Shown here piece after piece: positions 1-8,384 of a DNA stretch of 64,000 nucleotides. The notes under the pieces are model-generated. The model saw nothing but the letters and a program-made list of their open reading frames with translations. It was not told the origin of the DNA and searched no databases. Source of the stretch: Alteromonas halophila. GTDB taxonomy: Bacteria > Pseudomonadota > Gammaproteobacteria > Enterobacterales > Alteromonadaceae. Location of the stretch: assembly GCF_014651815.1 (NCBI RefSeq), contig NZ_BMXP01000002.1, forward strand, positions 434,001 to 498,000, read 5' to 3'. Every line of letters begins with the position of its first letter. Position 1 is the stretch's first letter. The position numbers and the translations under genes are program-made.

Positions 1-42
1 CGGCTGATCCTGGGCGTAGGTCTGCTATGGTTTATCATCTGA
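1..42 (+). CDS. C-terminal tail of a truncated upstream gene
   Basis: The window opens in an uninterrupted frame of 13 codons ending in TGA at 40-42. The tail is very hydrophobic (LILGVGLLWFII), which fits the last membrane segment of an integral membrane protein. Nothing more can be said about its identity because the rest lies outside the window. The stop is 28 bases before hinT, so the two could be co-transcribed. It could also be chance reading of non-coding sequence. Confidence 0.4.
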   Translation, partial: RLILGVGLLWFII

Positions 43-70
43 GCAGGGACAGACTTTAAGGAGAGCTTGA

Positions 71-439
71 ATGGCTGACACAATTTTTACCAAAATTATC
101 AATAAAGACATACCGGCTGATATTCTCTATGAAGATGAGTTATCGCTGGCATTTAAAGATATCAATCCGCAGGCACCGGTGCATTTTCTGGTGATCCCCA
201 AAAAGGCCATTGCTACCATCAATGACATTGGAGAGGACGACCGTGAACTGGTGGGGCATTTGTCTTACGTTGCTGCCAAAGTTGCCGATGAGCTGGGCAT
301 AGCAGAAGAAGGGTATCGCACAGTCATGAACTGTAACGAGTTCGGCGGCCAGTCGGTTTACCATATTCATCTGCATGTCATGGGCGGAAAGTTACTGGGC
401 TGGCCCCCGTTTACCGACAAACCAAAAACTCTGGAATAA
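71..439 (+). CDS. hinT: HIT family purine nucleoside phosphoramidase
   Basis: A 122-residue histidine-triad protein, the usual length of the HinT branch. The triad H98-x-H100-x-H102 is visible in [10 protein letters not shown], and the N-terminal [18 protein letters not shown] block is typical of the branch. HinT enzymes are cytoplasmic homodimers that hydrolyse P-N bonds in nucleoside phosphoramidates and acyl or aminoacyl adenylates. The ATG has a good Shine-Dalgarno sequence (AAGGAG, about seven bases upstream). The family and start are secure; the physiological substrate is not known from sequence. Confidence 0.96.
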   Translation: MADTIFTKIINKDIPADILYEDELSLAFKDINPQAPVHFLVIPKKAIATINDIGEDDRELVGHLSYVAAKVADELGIAEEGYRTVMNCNEFGGQSVYHIHLHVMGGKLLGWPPFTDKPKTLE

Positions 440-790
440 AAAATTCAGGCCGAACCGGTATGTATTCGTGGAGCTCGTTGGTCACGACATTTTCATTATA
501 AATAAAAGCAACAAGGGGAGGCGTTGTGCTCTCCTTGTTGTCGTTCAACAGCCGGCCTGACGCCGTAACCAGCCCGTCAACCTCGCGCAGCCGAGGGTCT
601 TCTTCGTACGTAAAGCGCCCCCTCAGACAGCTGTTCTATCTGTTTACTTTTTATTTCACTTATCAGTTTTTGCGAACTGCCTAAGTTTATGATTTGAATG
701 CGTAAAGCTGTACTATGCCAACAGTGAATTATTTATATGCGCCTCTTGGGGGCCGCATTATTGAAATGTTAGGTGCCAATAGGAATTTGA
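440..790. other. Intergenic stretch without a convincing gene
   Basis: This stretch holds a strong hairpin (509-540), a GC-rich segment (about 545-630), and an AT-rich segment leading to the next gene. A GTTAGGT at 769-775 matches the GTTRRRY core of integron attC sites, but the partner RYYYAAC box is not clearly present. A start-less minus-strand frame of about 70 codons crosses 440-640. It has no start codon and spans the hairpin, so I do not call it. Confidence 0.5.
509..540 (-). terminator. Strong hairpin downstream of hinT, T-rich on the minus strand
   Basis: Twelve-base arms (CAACAAGGGGAG and CTCTCCTTGTTG, one G-T wobble) flank an eight-base loop. Read on the minus strand, the hairpin is followed by a T-rich run (CTTTTATTTAT), as in an intrinsic terminator. 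On the plus strand there is no T-run, so it may only protect the hinT transcript end. No minus-strand gene that it would terminate was recognised. Confidence 0.45.
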
Positions 791-1228
791 ATGCGCAAGA
801 ATAATCAACTATTAATCGCTGGCAGTTTAAGCATCTTGGCTGCATTACTTCATATTAGTTGTATTTTCGGCGGCCCTGACTGGTATCTCTTTTTTGGTGC
901 TGGTCAACGAATGGCTCAACTCGCTGCTCAGGGAGATCCGTACCCCACAATTGCAACTTTGGTTATTGCTTCAATTCTTACCGGCTGGGGCTTATATGCT
1001 TTTTCTGGTGCAGGCATCATCGTTAAATTACCATTACTAAAAACGTGTCTGGTTTTAATCACTGCCATCTATTTGTTACGAGGCATCGCAGGCTTAGTTG
1101 GTCCATTTCTCACTTCAGACCCTGTGGTACATCAAAACTCAATAACCTTTTGGTTAGTAAGCTCAATTGTATGCTGTATTTATGGAACGTTTTATTTATT
1201 GGGCACAGTAAAGTTATGGCGGCAGTAA
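791..1228 (+). CDS. Small hypothetical membrane protein (about four TM segments)
   Basis: A 145-residue protein with four hydrophobic stretches (about residues 7-27, 54-74, 80-100 and 117-140) and a short final WRQ tail, so it is predicted to be an inner-membrane protein. An AGGAA ribosome site sits just upstream of the ATG. I do not recognise a family with a known function. Base composition is clearly more AT-rich than the surrounding housekeeping genes, and it lies between cassette-like elements. It therefore looks acquired, possibly as an integron gene cassette. Topology and function are inference. Confidence 0.75.
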   Translation: MRKNNQLLIAGSLSILAALLHISCIFGGPDWYLFFGAGQRMAQLAAQGDPYPTIATLVIASILTGWGLYAFSGAGIIVKLPLLKTCLVLITAIYLLRGIAGLVGPFLTSDPVVHQNSITFWLVSSIVCCIYGTFYLLGTVKLWRQ

Positions 1229-1276
1229 AAAGCGCGCTGGCACATAAAAAAATTAAGTTCGCCTGCTTCGCGGGCT

Positions 1277-1314
1277 GGGACGCAAACATGTGGGCAGCTC
1301 ACATGCCTGCGCCC
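1277..1314. repeat. Imperfect inverted repeat with unpaired bases, attC-like in shape
   Basis: The arms GGG-A-CGCA-AA-CATGTG (1277-1292) and CACATG-CC-TGCG-CCC (1300-1314) pair around a seven-base loop with an extrahelical A and a small internal bulge. It is followed at once by GTTAGTT. A long stem with unpaired bases next to a GTTR-type box resembles an integron attC site. The left RYYYAAC box is missing and GTTAGTT deviates from GTTRRRY, so it is at best a degenerate site. Confidence 0.4.
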
Positions 1315-1351
1315 GTTAGTTAAAAGTGAGGTTTTCAAAGGAGAATAAAAT

Positions 1352-1573
1352 ATGGAAGGTGTTTTCGAAGGTGTTGGCGCAGTAGGTGCTCTATTTTACC
1401 TCGCCCTCATCATGTTATGGGTTTTGGTCCCGGTATTTGTGTTTCTCATATCAAAACGAGTTAAAGAGATGCGGGATATGGCAAGAGAATCTCGCCTGGA
1501 AATAAAAGAGCTCAATGCTAGCCTCAAGTACTTAAAGCGAAAATTCAAAGAATCTAATGAACAGCAAACCTAG
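1352..1573 (+). CDS. Small membrane-anchored coiled-coil protein
   Basis: A 73-residue protein with one membrane segment (about residues 10-34, rich in L, V and F). A charged helical C-terminus (about 37-70) has heptad-like leucines, so a membrane anchor with a short cytoplasmic coiled coil is likely. AAAGGAG lies nine bases before the ATG, which supports real translation. I do not recognise the family. Together with the upstream gene and the downstream antitoxin relic it forms a low-GC row of short, separately translated genes. Confidence 0.7.
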   Translation: MEGVFEGVGAVGALFYLALIMLWVLVPVFVFLISKRVKEMRDMARESRLEIKELNASLKYLKRKFKESNEQQT

Positions 1574-1650
1574 CAATACGCGATTGACGCTCACATCGCT
1601 CGCTGCCACGGCAAAGTAATGCACAACATCCTGTATAAGTGAGGTGCAAA

Positions 1651-1722
1651 ATGAGAATTGTCGCATTTACCGAAGCCCGAAATGGTATCCAAAGCTTGTT
1701 CCTGCTCCTCAACCAGAAATAA
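1651..1722 (+). pseudogene. Truncated Phd/YefM-family antitoxin relic
   Basis: The 23-codon frame begins MRIVAFTEARNGIQS, which matches the N-terminus of YefM/Phd antitoxins (typically MRIVSFTEARN followed by L/I-K/Q-S). After about 15 residues the similarity stops and the frame ends in TAA. The rest of the DNA-binding domain and the toxin-binding tail are missing, and no toxin gene follows. A GAGG ribosome site precedes the ATG. I read it as the 5' remnant of a toxin-antitoxin module cut by deletion. Such modules are common integron cassettes. Confidence 0.6.
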
Positions 1723-1724
1723 GA

Positions 1725-1752
1725 AAGCCGGTCCACGAATGCGGACCGGCTT
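1725..1752 (-). terminator. Intrinsic terminator of the M49-like lipoprotein gene
   Basis: Perfect ten-base arms, AAGCCGGTCC and GGACCGGCTT, flank an eight-base loop. On the minus strand a T-rich run (TTTCTTATTT) follows. It lies 39 bases past the stop of the minus-strand peptidase gene. Confidence 0.85.
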
Positions 1753-1791
1753 GCGCTCAGGTGCGGGTTTTCTTACCCATTATCGGAACGA

Positions 1792-3498
1792 TTACTCAAG
1801 GCCGAGCACTGCCTTACCCTGATCGAAATGGATATCAACCGGTATATTGGCTTTTTCAAGGCGGGCCAGATCAGAAGCCAGTACAGGCTTAATAACGCCT
1901 AACTCACTGACCAGCTTTGCCACACCGTCGTAGTCGCCATCGCCCTGTAGAGTAAGAATACGCTCAGACAGTGCCTCAATCGCATCGCCCATTTTGTCCA
2001 TATTGACGCGGTACAGCCCGTCTTCGGTTTTTTCAAACGCGCCCTGATTGGCAAAAAAGTTAAACCGGATCATATTGGCCTTGCCGTGGGCACTGGATGC
2101 GCCGAAACGCACTGAGCGGAAAATACCGGCCATAAACGTCACATAGTAGTCTTCCAGCGTCCCTTTATCGATTTCGCCTTTTTCGAGCAGGCTTTCCACC
2201 ATATACAGCCCGAGGATATCTGCCTTGCCTTCTTCCAGTGCCGAGGCATGTTCTTTCAGCGCCTCGCGCACGGTACCTTTGCCGTTTAAGGTATTCTTGA
2301 TACCCAGGCCATGCGCAACTTCATGGAACATGGTGTTAGCAAAAAACGCATCAAAGGTAATATGCTTGCGCTGTTCGGGCACAATCAGTTCGTCCGCAAT
2401 GGGCAGCAGGATGTTATCAAACTTGGCACGCATGGCGTTTTTAAGTTGCAGGCGGCGGGTGCCTTTTTCCAGCTGGACTCGCTCGTCATTCGGCAGATTG
2501 ATCGCAATGGTTTTGCTGCCGGCATTGGAGTGTCCGGCGTAGTAAATGACATCGTAGGCGTTAAGGTCGGCATCTGAGCCAGGCATTTCTGCCTTGTAGT
2601 CCTCTGCTACGGGCAAGCCACGCTGCAGTTCCGGTAAAAACTGTGCGTATTTAGCCAGCTTGTCACTCCACGCGACATCTTTAATCAATACATACGCTTC
2701 AAATGCAGCCCGGTAACCGTACAGCTGATCTTCGTAGGTTTCGATGGGGCCGATAACCAGCTCCACAGGGTTTGACTTCATATCCATCCATGCCATATCG
2801 GACGCCAGATAGTCATCGGTTGTCAGCGCCTCTGCCCGCAGGGTCAGGTAATTGGCAAAGTCTTCATCCTCGGCCAGTTCAGCGGCCTGACGCAGCAAGT
2901 CGGCGGCTTTTTTCAGTTTGCCAGCATACGCCTCAGAATAAGGCACGGTGGTAAGCTCGCCCTGCTTGTTACGCCGGACTAGCGAATAAAGGCCTTGCTT
3001 TGACTCAGAGTCCCAGGCTTCGAACTCTTCTTTGGTCATATCGTGGGGATAGAACTCTGCACCCAGCGGCTTTTCTTCAAAGCCGGACAAAAACGGTGCC
3101 TCACCGTTTAAGCGATCCCAGGGGCCATAATTGATCATGGCAAAGTGGTTAACGTCGTCGTTTTTCAGGCCAGCCAGAAATTCTGACTTGTCTTTGTAAA
3201 AGGCCTGTTGCCAGAATAAATCATCCATTATCTTCGCGGCATCAATTAAAATACTCAGCATTTCATGCTGGTCACTGCTTAAGTGTGAAAGATCACTTTG
3301 TAATGTGACGGGTTCGTAAATTGACAGGCGGCTCTCATCAATGAGTAGTTCATGGCCTGTCTGTTCAGACGTCTGCGCCGATGGTGCCGGCTGTGCGCCT
3401 TTGTCTGTTGATGATTCCGGTGCCGGGCTGCAGGCACTCAGCAGGAGTGCTGACATTGCAGCAGTCAGCGCAGATAATGGAAAAGATCGTGATTTCAT
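1792..3498 (-). CDS. Lipoprotein zinc peptidase related to family M49
   Basis: A 568-residue protein with a lipoprotein signal (lipobox LLSAC, Cys23), so it is predicted to be membrane-tethered in the periplasm. It carries a zinc-peptidase core: H392-E-V-A-H396 in FHEVAHGLG, and a downstream acidic motif LEEGKADILGLY around E423 that would supply the third zinc ligand. This resembles the dipeptidyl-peptidase III (M49) arrangement. The helix here is plain HExxH, whereas classical M49 enzymes have a one-residue-longer HExxGH. It stands alone on the minus strand with its own terminator. Peptidase activity is likely; the substrate is unknown. Confidence 0.8.
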   Translation of the reverse strand: MKSRSFPLSALTAAMSALLLSACSPAPESSTDKGAQPAPSAQTSEQTGHELLIDESRLSIYEPVTLQSDLSHLSSDQHEMLSILIDAAKIMDDLFWQQAFYKDKSEFLAGLKNDDVNHFAMINYGPWDRLNGEAPFLSGFEEKPLGAEFYPHDMTKEEFEAWDSESKQGLYSLVRRNKQGELTTVPYSEAYAGKLKKAADLLRQAAELAEDEDFANYLTLRAEALTTDDYLASDMAWMDMKSNPVELVIGPIETYEDQLYGYRAAFEAYVLIKDVAWSDKLAKYAQFLPELQRGLPVAEDYKAEMPGSDADLNAYDVIYYAGHSNAGSKTIAINLPNDERVQLEKGTRRLQLKNAMRAKFDNILLPIADELIVPEQRKHITFDAFFANTMFHEVAHGLGIKNTLNGKGTVREALKEHASALEEGKADILGLYMVESLLEKGEIDKGTLEDYYVTFMAGIFRSVRFGASSAHGKANMIRFNFFANQGAFEKTEDGLYRVNMDKMGDAIEALSERILTLQGDGDYDGVAKLVSELGVIKPVLASDLARLEKANIPVDIHFDQGKAVLGLE

Positions 3499-3971
3499 AG
3501 CGTTCTCTGTCTGTTAATTATTATAAGTACAGTGCGAATCAGGGCGCGGCGCGGGCGTTTTATCGCGCAAGCGATTGACGACGCTTTACCGCACGGCGCA
3601 CGTCTAGCCAGGGTTTCTTCGCATCTTTTGTGTAAGTGATACACTTGCGCATGGGTACATAAAAGGTAGCCATACTCAAAACTTAGGCTTTTGGATAATA
3701 GCAATTTATCAGGGAAATTGTTAAGTATGGAAAAAGTGGATAAATTTGTCGTCATTTCTGCTACCCCTGCCTTGTAACGACGCATGTCAGGATGTGCACA
3801 GTGACGACAGACTTGTGCATCTTCTCTGGTGTAGCGGCTATCATTAGTCGGCAGGCCTTGCTACGCTTATTCAACACTGATTAATCAGCAACAGGGATGA
3901 TCCTGACCGCCCGCCTGATATCGTATTAAGGCGCGACTATTTACGGCGGGGTTCAACAATAAGGTAAGACT
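3499..3971. other. Divergent intergenic region, no gene seen
   Basis: About 470 bases separate the divergent peptidase and HDOD genes and must hold both promoters. I found no convincing gene, RNA gene or repeat. A minus-strand frame (3495-3785) has arginine-rich, low-complexity translation without family resemblance, and I regard it as chance. Confidence 0.5.
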
Positions 3972-4808
3972 ATGTCTACACAAAATGCGCTATTGACGAT
4001 TCTGGTCGAAAAAATTAATAACGATACGCTGGTGTTGCCAACACTTCCGGCTATCGCACTTGAAGTACGCAAGGCGGCCGATGATCCGGACATTAACCTC
4101 AATCAGATGGGGTCAGTAATAGAAAAGGATCCTTCCCTTAGCGCGCGGATGATTAAAATTGCGAACAGCGCTTACATGGGCCGTTCTGTCAAGGTGAACT
4201 CGGTTAGTCAGGCGGTAACCCGTATCGGCTTGCGACAAATCAAGAGTATCGCAACTGCTCTGGCGATGGAGCAACTGTTTGTCTCGAAAAACGAGGTGGT
4301 GCGGCAGTACATGGAGCGTGAATGGACCAATACCGTGGCAGTGGTTGGGAACGCGATGTCAGCGCTGCAGCTTTTCACGCAGCGCACCCGTAATCGTGAG
4401 CTGAGTATGGACACCATGACGCTGGCTGCACTTATTCACAACATAGGTGTGTTGCCTATTCTGACAGAAGCGGAACGCCATGAAGAAGTCTTCGCTAATC
4501 CAACCTTCCTGGAAGTGGCGATAGAGAAGCTGGCGGGGCAAATTGGTGCCAGTATTATGCGCGAGTGGGGCTTCGGCACACAGTTCGCCGACATTGCCGA
4601 AAACTGGCGTGACTTAGCCGTGATCCCGGATAAGCTGTCCTACATTGATTTTGTCAGGGTTGGCGCCGCTCAGGCTGGCCAGCTGGAAAAACAAAAAGAT
4701 GCCGTAATGAATCTGGCTGTTCAGCGAGGCGTAATTGAAGAGGTCAGCACACTAAGTTCTGATGAATTTAAAGCGCTGTCTGACTCAGCGAAACAAATCT
4801 TCAGTTAA
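3972..4808 (+). CDS. HDOD domain protein
   Basis: A 278-residue protein that is almost entirely one HDOD domain (about residues 10-215), with the typical opening LPTLPAIALEVRKAADDPDINLNQMGSVI split over the first helices. The DPSLSARMIKIANSAYMG and IGLRQIKSIA blocks follow. HDOD proteins are degenerate HD-fold regulators without phosphohydrolase activity, often linked to signalling, motility or c-di-GMP. There is no fused GGDEF, EAL or receiver domain. An AAGGT ribosome site precedes the ATG. No neighbour indicates its partner. Confidence 0.9.
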   Translation: MSTQNALLTILVEKINNDTLVLPTLPAIALEVRKAADDPDINLNQMGSVIEKDPSLSARMIKIANSAYMGRSVKVNSVSQAVTRIGLRQIKSIATALAMEQLFVSKNEVVRQYMEREWTNTVAVVGNAMSALQLFTQRTRNRELSMDTMTLAALIHNIGVLPILTEAERHEEVFANPTFLEVAIEKLAGQIGASIMREWGFGTQFADIAENWRDLAVIPDKLSYIDFVRVGAAQAGQLEKQKDAVMNLAVQRGVIEEVSTLSSDEFKALSDSAKQIFS

Positions 4809-5056
4809 ATACAACATGGTCGGGCTACGCGCCCTTCAACGTATACTGAAGTGAAGTAGTAACCACTATGGGGCTGGCGGGAACATTGCCGTCACCCCAT
4901 AAGAAGGCCTGCCTGTACAAGTCTTTCATTTCCGGCACATCCACTGTTGTATCACTTTTCTTGCATCCAATGTATTTCGTCAGTCGTTTGGCTGATAAGA
5001 GCTGACGCGGGCAGTAAAAGTCGTCCTCTTCACTTTTAGCTAAATGGAGATAGAAA

Positions 5057-7135
5057 ATGAAGATACTTTCCAGCCAACGTAAGCCTGTGATGATGAGTGC
5101 AATTGCCGCGTCACTGGTATTAATACTTAGCGGTTGCAGTGGTGACGATGGCGATACCGGCCCTGCCGGTCCGGCAGGAGCCGACGGCGCTGACGGCGCC
5201 CCCGGCGATGAAGGTACACCTGGCTTTGCTGCCGGGCGGTTTCTGATTGCGAACAATGGCGATGACAATCGCGGCACCGTCGATCTGGTTGATCAGAATA
5301 TCGCACCGCTGAATCGTGCCACCACGGGTGCTAATGAAGGTATTGCACTAAACAATGCTGGTGACTTATGGCAGGCCGGGGACGCGCAGCAGGGCATGCT
5401 GCGTACGATGTGCAGCTTTACCGATCGCACCGGTGGCATGTTCAGTGACAGCCGGGACAGGATGATTGCTGGGTCGCAGACCGGGTTAACTAACCCCAAG
5501 GGTATCGCAGTAGCGCAACAATCCGGGATGATCTTCGCGGCGGATTTTAATGGCATGCGGATCAGCGTATTTGGGAGTCAGGCAGCAGGTAATGTAGCGC
5601 CAGTGGCTGAGATTATGACCCCGGTTAAACCCTGGGATGTGGCGTACGATGAAAATGCCGACCGCCTGTTTGTGGCCCTGACAGATGGCTCAGTTGCGGT
5701 GTACGACGATGTTATGATGTCTGACTATGCACCCAGCGTTATGCGCCAGATTGTGCCTGCTGACAGTGACGGTAACCAGCTCTCGGTGAATATGCACGGT
5801 ATTGTGTATGACGAGGACAGCGATCGTCTGGTGCTCTCTGATGTTGGCGATGCAGCCGTGGCCGATGACGGGCAGTTGTTTGTGATTAACAACGCCTCAA
5901 TGGCGGATGGCAATGTCGAGCCGCACCGAACGATAGGCGGGCCTGATAGTATGTTAGGGAACCCGGTCGATATTATCCTTAGCGGCACGACGCTGCGTGT
6001 GGCAGAAAAGTCGAACGATGCCATCCTCACGTTCACCAACATCTTTAGTGGCGAAAGCGGCGATATGGCACCCGCTCTGTCGGTTGCCCAGTCCAAGCCA
6101 GAATCGCTGGCAGAGGTCATGGAGCATGAGCCGCGCAATGATATCTCTGATACGGCACTCACCAGCATGGTAGTGCAGGGCGTCAGTGTCAGCAGTAATC
6201 CGTCATCCGACGGCGCCACAACCGGCCAGATTGCTCAGTTTAGCTCTGTACTTAACAGTCAGTTGCACAGCTTCGATGCATCAATGAGTATAGAAAGCAC
6301 GACTTATGACACGGCAGGGAATGGCTACACAACATTCGCTGACGCTGATAGCGGCAGCGGTGGCATACTTGTCCTGAACCGCGCGGCGTCAAACCGTACC
6401 GGCGGCATGTACTCGTCTTCACAGGATCGGATGATCATGGGCAGTAATACCGGACTGGTGACACCTAAGGGGCTGGATGTGGCCTCGGACAAAGGCCTGG
6501 TTTTTGTCGCAGAATTCAGTGCTGATGCCGCAGCCATTCAGGTCTTTTCGCGCTGTGCCAGCGGCAACGTCATGCCTGTGCTGACGATGACCATGTCGGG
6601 CGGTGCCCGGCCCTGGGATGTAGACTACGACGCCAGTACAGATCGCGCCTATGTAGCGCTCACTAATGGTACGGTGGCGGTGTTTGATGAAGTGACCCGT
6701 CGCATGCAAGGTGGTGAAAGTAGCATCACGGGTGAAGACCGGCTGATTACACCGGCAATGGCAGGCACAGCGATTGCTGCGCCCACCAATATTCACGGTA
6801 TTGATTATGATGCGCAAAGCGATGCGCTGGTGATCACCGATGTTGGCAGCGCCAGTGTTGCTGACGATGGCAAGTTGTACGTCATACCGGGCGCCAGTAT
6901 GGCGCAGGGGCTGACCGATATGACAGTCTCGGTGTCAGGCCCTGCGTCGATGCTGGGTAATCCGGTCGATGTAATGCTAAGCAATGGCCACGCTTATGTC
7001 GCAGAGAAGTCCAATAACATGGTCATGCGCTTTGACAATATACTGAACAGCGCTGGCGGTGATATTGCGCCAGGCTACTCGGTAAGCTACACCGCGCCAG
7101 AGTCGGTGGCTGTGCTTCCGGCATATTTCTGGTAA
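5057..7135 (+). CDS. Lipoprotein with collagen-like linker and duplicated propeller-like domain
   Basis: A 692-residue lipoprotein (lipobox ILSGC, Cys27). Residues 29-56 are a Gly-x-y collagen-like tract rich in Asp, Ala and Pro. The rest consists of two homologous halves with NHL or lactonase-propeller-like blades. Paired landmarks are RTGGMFSDSRDRMI and RTGGMYSSSQDRMI, NPKGIAV and TPKGLDV, PWDVAYDENADR and PWDVDYDASTDR, and MLGNPVDI and MLGNPVDV. It is probably surface-exposed or periplasmic, with the collagen-like tract as a flexible stalk. An ATGGAG ribosome site supports the start. The function is not recognised. Confidence 0.85.
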   Translation: MKILSSQRKPVMMSAIAASLVLILSGCSGDDGDTGPAGPAGADGADGAPGDEGTPGFAAGRFLIANNGDDNRGTVDLVDQNIAPLNRATTGANEGIALNNAGDLWQAGDAQQGMLRTMCSFTDRTGGMFSDSRDRMIAGSQTGLTNPKGIAVAQQSGMIFAADFNGMRISVFGSQAAGNVAPVAEIMTPVKPWDVAYDENADRLFVALTDGSVAVYDDVMMSDYAPSVMRQIVPADSDGNQLSVNMHGIVYDEDSDRLVLSDVGDAAVADDGQLFVINNASMADGNVEPHRTIGGPDSMLGNPVDIILSGTTLRVAEKSNDAILTFTNIFSGESGDMAPALSVAQSKPESLAEVMEHEPRNDISDTALTSMVVQGVSVSSNPSSDGATTGQIAQFSSVLNSQLHSFDASMSIESTTYDTAGNGYTTFADADSGSGGILVLNRAASNRTGGMYSSSQDRMIMGSNTGLVTPKGLDVASDKGLVFVAEFSADAAAIQVFSRCASGNVMPVLTMTMSGGARPWDVDYDASTDRAYVALTNGTVAVFDEVTRRMQGGESSITGEDRLITPAMAGTAIAAPTNIHGIDYDAQSDALVITDVGSASVADDGKLYVIPGASMAQGLTDMTVSVSGPASMLGNPVDVMLSNGHAYVAEKSNNMVMRFDNILNSAGGDIAPGYSVSYTAPESVAVLPAYFW
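5426..7090 (+). repeat. Tandem internal duplication inside the propeller lipoprotein
   Basis: Two diverged protein-level copies cover about 5426-6085 and 6394-7090, offset by roughly 970-1000 bases. They share the RTGGM, PKG, PWDV, NIHGI/NMHGI-type and MLGNPVD landmarks in the same order. Many substitutions between them indicate an old duplication, unlike the near-identical units in the gene at 16.1 kb. Confidence 0.7.
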
Positions 7136-7145
7136 CAGAGTAGTG

Positions 7146-7180
7146 CAGGGCGGCTGCGCCTTAGGCGCCCGCCCTGTTTT
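7146..7180 (+). terminator. Intrinsic terminator after the propeller lipoprotein
   Basis: CAGGGCGG and CCGCCCTG form the outer stem, with an inner GCGCC-TTA-GGCGC stem, followed by TTTTT. The stop codon of the convergent benE gene lies in the loop, so the two genes end back to back over one hairpin. Confidence 0.85.
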
Positions 7181-8333
7181 TATACCTGACTGACTTTTTT
7201 TCAATGGCGTAGGCAATAACGCCGAGTATCAGCCCCCATACCGGGCCTGACAGGCCTGCCACCGTAACACCTGAAGCACTGCACAGTAACGTAATCACAG
7301 CCGCTGTGCGGGCTGACTCGTCCTCCATCGCTTTTGCCAGTGCGCCGTAGAGTGTCGGTAACAGTGCCAGACCTGCCAGCAGGTGCACGATAACCGCCGG
7401 TAACGCCATGAATACGATGACCACCAGTGACGACAACAGGGCCATCAGCAAATAGCCGACACCTGCCACAATGGCTGCTTTATAGCGTTGTTGGGGATCG
7501 GGATCGGCGTCTTCGCCCATGCACAGGGCAGCGGTAATTGCCGCAAGGTTAAAGGTAAAGCCGCCAAAGGGCACCAGCAGCGCCTGGATGACCGACATAC
7601 TGCGCAATACAGAACGGTGGTCGGGCTTATAATGATGCATAAGATGTATGGCAATACCAGGCAGGTTTTGCGACAACATCGTCACCAGAAACAAAGGCAC
7701 GCCCAGTGATATTGCTGCAGCGACAGAAAATGTCGGTGACTGCCAGACCAGTTCGGGCCACTGCACGGTGACAGACTCAAGCGGGGCCATCAGGTAGCCG
7801 GTGATGACTGAGACCAGCAGCATCACCAGCATCAGATAGCGGGCAAAAAGCCGTCTGCCAGCGACATACAGCAGTACAAACGCGGCAACCAGCCACGGTG
7901 ACTGGGTCAGGTCCTCAAACATATTGAGGCAAATAGGCACAAGGATCCCGGCCAGCAGCGCCGCACAGAGGTTGGCAGGGATCCGCTCTATCAGAACAAA
8001 TAACTGACGGAAGCTAACACAAAGCAGTGTCAGGGCGGTGCTGACCAGACAGGCTCCGATCACCTCACTCAGACTAAAGCCCTGAACGCTACCGATGAGG
8101 AACGCCGCACCTGGGGTAGACCAGGCTGTGACAATTGGCATTTTACTGAACCAGGAGTAGGCAATGCAGGTTACCCCCATACCAATGCCCAGCGCCATCA
8201 GCCAGCTGATCACCTGACTGTCGTTGGCTCCTGCTGCCCGGGCGGCTTCGATGACCAGTACTACGGCCGAACTGTAGCCGACGATGACGGCGGTAAAACC
8301 GGCGGCAAGGTGTGACACGCTGACGACTTTCAT
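7161..8333 (-). CDS. benE: BenE-family benzoate/proton symporter-like transporter
   Basis: A 390-residue, very hydrophobic protein with about twelve predicted membrane segments. The N-terminus SHLAAGFTAVIVGYSSAVVLVIEAA and the internal STPGAAFL motif are characteristic of the BenE family, which imports benzoate or related aromatic acids. AAGGAG lies about five bases before the ATG. It is divergent from an XRE-cupin regulator, and two palindromic operators lie in the shared gap, so substrate-responsive repression is likely. There are no aromatic degradation genes nearby, so the true substrate is uncertain. Confidence 0.88.
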   Translation of the reverse strand: MKVVSVSHLAAGFTAVIVGYSSAVVLVIEAARAAGANDSQVISWLMALGIGMGVTCIAYSWFSKMPIVTAWSTPGAAFLIGSVQGFSLSEVIGACLVSTALTLLCVSFRQLFVLIERIPANLCAALLAGILVPICLNMFEDLTQSPWLVAAFVLLYVAGRRLFARYLMLVMLLVSVITGYLMAPLESVTVQWPELVWQSPTFSVAAAISLGVPLFLVTMLSQNLPGIAIHLMHHYKPDHRSVLRSMSVIQALLVPFGGFTFNLAAITAALCMGEDADPDPQQRYKAAIVAGVGYLLMALLSSLVVIVFMALPAVIVHLLAGLALLPTLYGALAKAMEDESARTAAVITLLCSASGVTVAGLSGPVWGLILGVIAYAIEKKSVRYKNRAGA

Positions 8334-8384
8334 GCAGGCTCCTTATTAAAAAATCAGGTACACTGGGCAGGCAAATTCACCAAT

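Noticed and set aside
440-640. Start-less minus-strand frame of about 70 codons with protein-like composition
   Set aside because: No start codon, bounded by a stop upstream, and crossed by a terminator-like hairpin; I cannot match it to a family.
3495-3785. Minus-strand frame upstream of the M49-like gene
   Set aside because: Arg-rich translation without family resemblance, overlapping the peptidase start; probably chance.
4825-5277. Minus-strand 150-codon frame overlapping the start of the collagen-like lipoprotein
   Set aside because: Its Pro/Ser/Ala-rich N-terminus is the mirror of the Gly-x-y tract; the well-supported plus-strand lipoprotein explains the region.
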